From the IMG/VR virus record IMGVR_UViG_3300033552_000002, positions 64,001 through 95,346 of that record: DNA of 31,346 nucleotides, one strand, 5' to 3'. The notes below the pieces were generated by a model, which made no database searches, had not been told where the DNA came from, and worked only from the letters and a program-made list of their open reading frames with translations. This document shows positions 29,208-31,346 of the stretch, in pieces. A program made the translations under genes and the position numbers. The DNA is from a virus. Positions within the stretch are counted from its first letter, which is position 1; every line of letters starts with the position of its first letter.

Positions 29208-29795
29208 ATGGAAATAAAAATAGGACAAACAGTTGAGAATAAAACTATTAAATATCTATTACCTAGTTTAAAATACTTAGGTAATGATTTTAAGGCTAAA
29301 TTTAATTTAATTCATCCTTTAGCTTTTGGTGTGCATGATGTTTTACTGGATGGTACACACTTTGAAGGACAAAAATTAATTTATATATTAATTGATAAAT
29401 TGGTAAAACCAAATTCATTTAATTCATTTCTTTCTTGGATTAAATTACAACCCTTTTATGCTTTAGATTATGCATTTGACAACATGCAAACAGGTAGAAT
29501 GCACATGGTTGCAATATCTTATCCTGAAAAATTAGCAGATGCTTATGATAAATTCATACAAGGGAAATACAGTAAAATGTATAGTAAAGAAGAAGTTAAT
29601 CTTTTCTTTACTGAAAACAGAGAAGCTGCTAGAAATATTATAAATAAGACAGATGATACAGGTAGAGTTCATGTAAACAATCTTAATCATATGTATAATT
29701 CTAACATTACTCTAAAAGATTTATTACATGAAGGCGGAGAACATGATTTTCCACCTCAAAAGCATAAAGAAGTTTTTAATTGTAAAAAACCTTGA
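29208..29795 (+). CDS. Conserved crAss-like unknown, 195 aa
   Basis: A soluble protein starting 3 bases after the exonuclease stop. It opens MEIKIGQTVENKTIKYLLPS, has a globular middle with HPLAFGVHDVLLDG and YALDYAFDNMQTGRMHMVAIS, then FIQGKYSKMYSKEEVN (about 127-142), a motif I recall from crAss-like proteins of unknown function. The C-terminal tail is polar (HEGGEHDFPPQKHKEVFNC). There is no catalytic signature. Because it follows the recombination nucleases, a helper role is possible. It stops at a TGA just before a GAGGGGG leader. Confidence 0.7.
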   Translation: MEIKIGQTVENKTIKYLLPSLKYLGNDFKAKFNLIHPLAFGVHDVLLDGTHFEGQKLIYILIDKLVKPNSFNSFLSWIKLQPFYALDYAFDNMQTGRMHMVAISYPEKLADAYDKFIQGKYSKMYSKEEVNLFFTENREAARNIINKTDDTGRVHVNNLNHMYNSNITLKDLLHEGGEHDFPPQKHKEVFNCKKP

Positions 29796-29803
29796 GGGGG
29801 TAT

Positions 29804-29813
29804 AGGTTAACCT
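29804..29813 (+). promoter_or_regulatory. Palindrome in the HU leader
   Basis: AGGTTAACCT is a perfect 10-nt palindrome, flanked upstream by GAGGGGG, and lies 13 bases before the HU-like start codon. It may be an operator or part of a leader hairpin. Confidence 0.35.
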
Positions 29814-29825
29814 CTAATCTACATT

Positions 29826-30080
29826 ATGAATAATAATTCAAAATTAACAGCTGCAGTACAAGCAGTGACAGGACAAACTAAAGTACAAGCAGAAGAAAGT
29901 ATTCAAGCTGTACTTTCTTCAGTTAAAATTTTAGCAATTGCTGACAAGAAACTTACTATTCAAGGTTATGGTACATTTTCTAATGTATTAAAACCAGCTA
30001 GAGAAGGTAGAAACCCTATGACAGGTGCTGCTATTACTATTTCTGCAAGAGAAGTATTTAGCTTTAAAGCATCTAAATAA
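29826..30080 (+). CDS. HU/IHF-type DNA-binding protein
   Basis: An 84-residue histone-like protein that bends and compacts DNA. It has two N-terminal helices (LTAAVQAVTGQTKVQAEESIQ), a beta body, and the diagnostic arm-region motif GRNPMTGAAITI (about 63-74), where Pro of the conserved RNPxTG intercalates into DNA. A GYGTF strand also matches. Length and motifs fit the family exactly. It is followed by a strong terminator, so expression can be high and separate from the downstream genes. Its likely role is phage chromosome organisation or replication initiation. Confidence 0.93.
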   Translation: MNNNSKLTAAVQAVTGQTKVQAEESIQAVLSSVKILAIADKKLTIQGYGTFSNVLKPAREGRNPMTGAAITISAREVFSFKASK

Positions 30081-30086
30081 TATTTA

Positions 30087-30127
30087 AAATAAGAGTGAGG
30101 TAAGTGCGAAGGCCTCACTCTTATTTA
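30087..30127 (+). terminator. Strong 14-bp terminator after the HU gene
   Basis: AAATAAGAGTGAGG (30087-30100) pairs perfectly with 30113-30126 across a 12-nt loop. The 3' arm is T-rich and continues as AATTTT. Confidence 0.9.
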
Positions 30128-30146
30128 ATTTTAAAACTAAATCAAA

Positions 30147-30278
30147 ATGGCTAAATTTTATTACAGATGTAGAAGTTGTGGAGAAGATTTTGGTTCTTCA
30201 GTTAGAGAAACAGTTTGCACTGAATGTCTAAGTCAGGACATTGTAGGTGGGGAAGTATTGGAGGGAATAGATGACTAA
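30147..30278 (+). CDS. Mini zinc-ribbon protein, 43 aa
   Basis: The protein begins MAKFYYRCRSCGEDFGSS. It has CRSC (8-11) and CTEC (24-27), a treble-clef/ribbon spacing of the rubredoxin-like or transcription-factor type, with aromatic and Gly residues between. The C-terminus is acidic (GGEVLEGIDD). It is probably a zinc-binding nucleic-acid or protein adaptor. The stop overlaps the start of the dNMP kinase gene by 8 bases (ATGACTAA), giving coupling. It is short, but the Cys pattern and context make it believable. Confidence 0.75.
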   Translation: MAKFYYRCRSCGEDFGSSVRETVCTECLSQDIVGGEVLEGIDD

Positions 30279-31032
30279 TCTTATATCAGTAAGTGGCAGA
30301 ATAGGAAGTGGAAAAGATACAGTAGGTAAAATTATTCAAGCTTATAGAGATTTTCCTTTAGCTTCTAATGAAAGTATTCTTCGTATAATGGTTGATGGTA
30401 TTGATACTCCAACAGCTAAAATTAAAAAATGGGCTGATAAACTTAAAGATATTGTTTGTATTCTCATTAACTGTATCAGAGAACAACTTGAAGATTCTGA
30501 TTTTAAAAATAAAGAATTAGGAGAAGAATGGTGGTATTGGCAACTTGAAAGAGATGGTGAATATTCTACTATACTTTTACCTTATTATGAAAGTACAGGT
30601 ACAGAAAACTTTAAATTAGTCAAACTTACACCTAGATTACTTCTTCAATTACTTGGTACAGAATGTGGTAGAAACATAATTCATCCTAATATTTGGGTAA
30701 ATAGTTTAATGAGTGAATATTTAATGAAATCTCATTCTGGTCCAACCAGAGACTTAAAATTTCCAAACTGGATTATCACTGATACTAGGTTTCCTAATGA
30801 ATTACAAGCTGTTAAACAAAGAAATGGTCTTACTATTAGAGTTATTAGACTTGATGTAATTACTAATTCTATTACAGGTAAAACTTTTCCTGTAAAAGTT
30901 CATAGAAAACTACATGAATCTGAAACAGCTTTAGATAATGCTACATTTGACTATAATATTGTTAATAATAGTACAATTGAAGAATTAATCAAAAGAGTAA
31001 AAGAAATATTAATCACAGAAAAAATTATTTAA
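30271..31032 (+). CDS. Deoxynucleoside monophosphate kinase, phage type
   Basis: A 253-residue kinase that phosphorylates dNMPs to dNDPs for phage DNA synthesis. The P-loop is GRIGSGKDT (residues 9-17). LLQLLGTECGRNIIHPNIWVN (about 127-147) and WIITDTRFPNELQAVK (about 169-184) are the substrate-binding and Walker B-like elements of the T4 gp1-type family. A basic helix (KTFPVKVHRKLHESE) may be the lid. The size is normal, and no key residue seems to be missing. It is coupled to the zinc-ribbon gene. Confidence 0.88.
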   Translation: MTNLISVSGRIGSGKDTVGKIIQAYRDFPLASNESILRIMVDGIDTPTAKIKKWADKLKDIVCILINCIREQLEDSDFKNKELGEEWWYWQLERDGEYSTILLPYYESTGTENFKLVKLTPRLLLQLLGTECGRNIIHPNIWVNSLMSEYLMKSHSGPTRDLKFPNWIITDTRFPNELQAVKQRNGLTIRVIRLDVITNSITGKTFPVKVHRKLHESETALDNATFDYNIVNNSTIEELIKRVKEILITEKII

Positions 31033-31034
31033 TT

Positions 31035-31208
31035 ATGGAAGAATTAAGGAAATACGTAGATGATTTTAAAAGAGATCATCCTTTATTTGCTACTGAAGCT
31101 GAACAGTTATATGACTTATGTGTAACAGAAATTGAGCAAGGAGGTTCTCCTGAACATGAAAGAGAAATGTGTTACAGCTGCATTGACCAAATACTAGAAG
31201 ATGACTAA
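31035..31208 (+). CDS. Small acidic helical protein, 57 aa
   Basis: A fully helical protein beginning MEELRKYVDDFKRDHPLFA and ending SCIDQILEDD, with a CYSC pair near residues 46-49. The start lies 2 bases after the kinase stop, and its stop overlaps the next ATG (TAATG). It is probably a real small gene of unknown role; no motif is recognised. Confidence 0.65.
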   Translation: MEELRKYVDDFKRDHPLFATEAEQLYDLCVTEIEQGGSPEHEREMCYSCIDQILEDD

Positions 31209-31346
31209 TGGTTCCTAGCATAAGACAACAAACTGTATATGACACTTGGACAAATACAGACAGTAACATTCTAATTCAAGCAGTAGCAGGTGGAGCTAAG
31301 ACAACTACATTAATGGGAATCTTAGCTTTATGTGAATACAGAACTT
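31208..31346 (+). CDS. UvrD/PcrA-like SF1A helicase, N-terminal fragment
   Basis: The first 46 codons before the window ends. The protein starts MVPSIRQQTVYDTW, then a Q-motif-like region and Walker A AVAGGAKTTTLMGIL. Note GGAKT in place of the usual GSGKT. UvrD helicases unwind DNA 3' to 5' in repair or replication. It is coupled to the preceding small gene by a TAATG overlap. The fragment is too short to say whether the Walker A change matters. Confidence 0.75.
   Translation, partial: MVPSIRQQTVYDTWTNTDSNILIQAVAGGAKTTTLMGILALCEYRT

Noticed and set aside
1055-31346. Stop-codon reassignment (TAG or TGA read through)
   Set aside because: All three stops terminate well-formed genes with correct family lengths, and no suppressor anticodon is certain.
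1-31346. CRISPR array or insertion sequence
   Set aside because: No regularly spaced repeats with unique spacers, no terminal inverted repeats and no transposase motifs were seen.

Overview
The window looks like part of the genome of a large tailed phage infecting a Bacteroidota host, most likely a crAss-like phage (order Crassvirales). The evidence is the low GC content, start codons preceded by A-rich stretches instead of Shine-Dalgarno sequences, tightly packed same-strand genes with ATGA/TAATG overlaps, and the replication set: PolA-type DNA polymerase, DnaB-like helicase, TOPRIM primase, SF1 and SF2 helicases, family-1 uracil-DNA glycosylase, PD-(D/E)XK nucleases, an HU-like protein and a dNMP kinase. 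TAA, TAG and TGA all end genes, so I see no stop-codon reassignment. The taxonomic placement is inference from gene content.

Layout. (1) 1-606, minus strand: the end of an oppositely transcribed block with one partial and one complete gene. (2) 607-8881, plus strand: many small, mostly unrecognised genes, including zinc-ribbon proteins, a Myb-like DNA-binding candidate, a secreted lipoprotein-sized protein, a two-helix membrane protein and a possible nucleoside deoxyribosyltransferase-like protein. They are separated by unusually long hairpin-rich gaps. A 23-nt element occurs four times here in the same orientation, typically just after a terminator or ahead of a gene, and looks like a phage promoter. 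(3) 8882-10276: an RNA region holding a nested stem structure, a full tmRNA (ssrA) with an exceptionally long tag reading frame, and a tRNA-Asn-like gene with an odd anticodon loop. (4) 10277-22713: the replication and repair module. (5) 22732-27375: a gene run that reads as a ubiquitin-like conjugation system: a beta-grasp candidate, an E2-like candidate, a JAMM/JAB metalloprotease, an E1/ThiF adenylating enzyme and one unknown protein. (6) 27431-31346: two PD-(D/E)XK nuclease candidates, a conserved unknown, an HU-like protein, a zinc ribbon, a dNMP kinase, a small unknown and the start of a UvrD-like helicase.

How it fits together. The replication module supplies helicases, primase, polymerase, OB-fold and other DNA-binding candidates and a base-excision enzyme. 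The nucleases and dNMP kinase extend this to recombination and nucleotide supply. The E1, E2-like, JAB and Ubl-like genes sit between replication and recombination genes, so a protein-modification pathway appears to be co-expressed with replication. The tmRNA and tRNA suggest that the phage brings its own ribosome rescue and translation parts. The strongest leads are the Ub-like cassette, the long-tag tmRNA, the four-copy promoter-like element, the permuted P-loop ATPase, and a series of putative RNAs closed by long-range stems.
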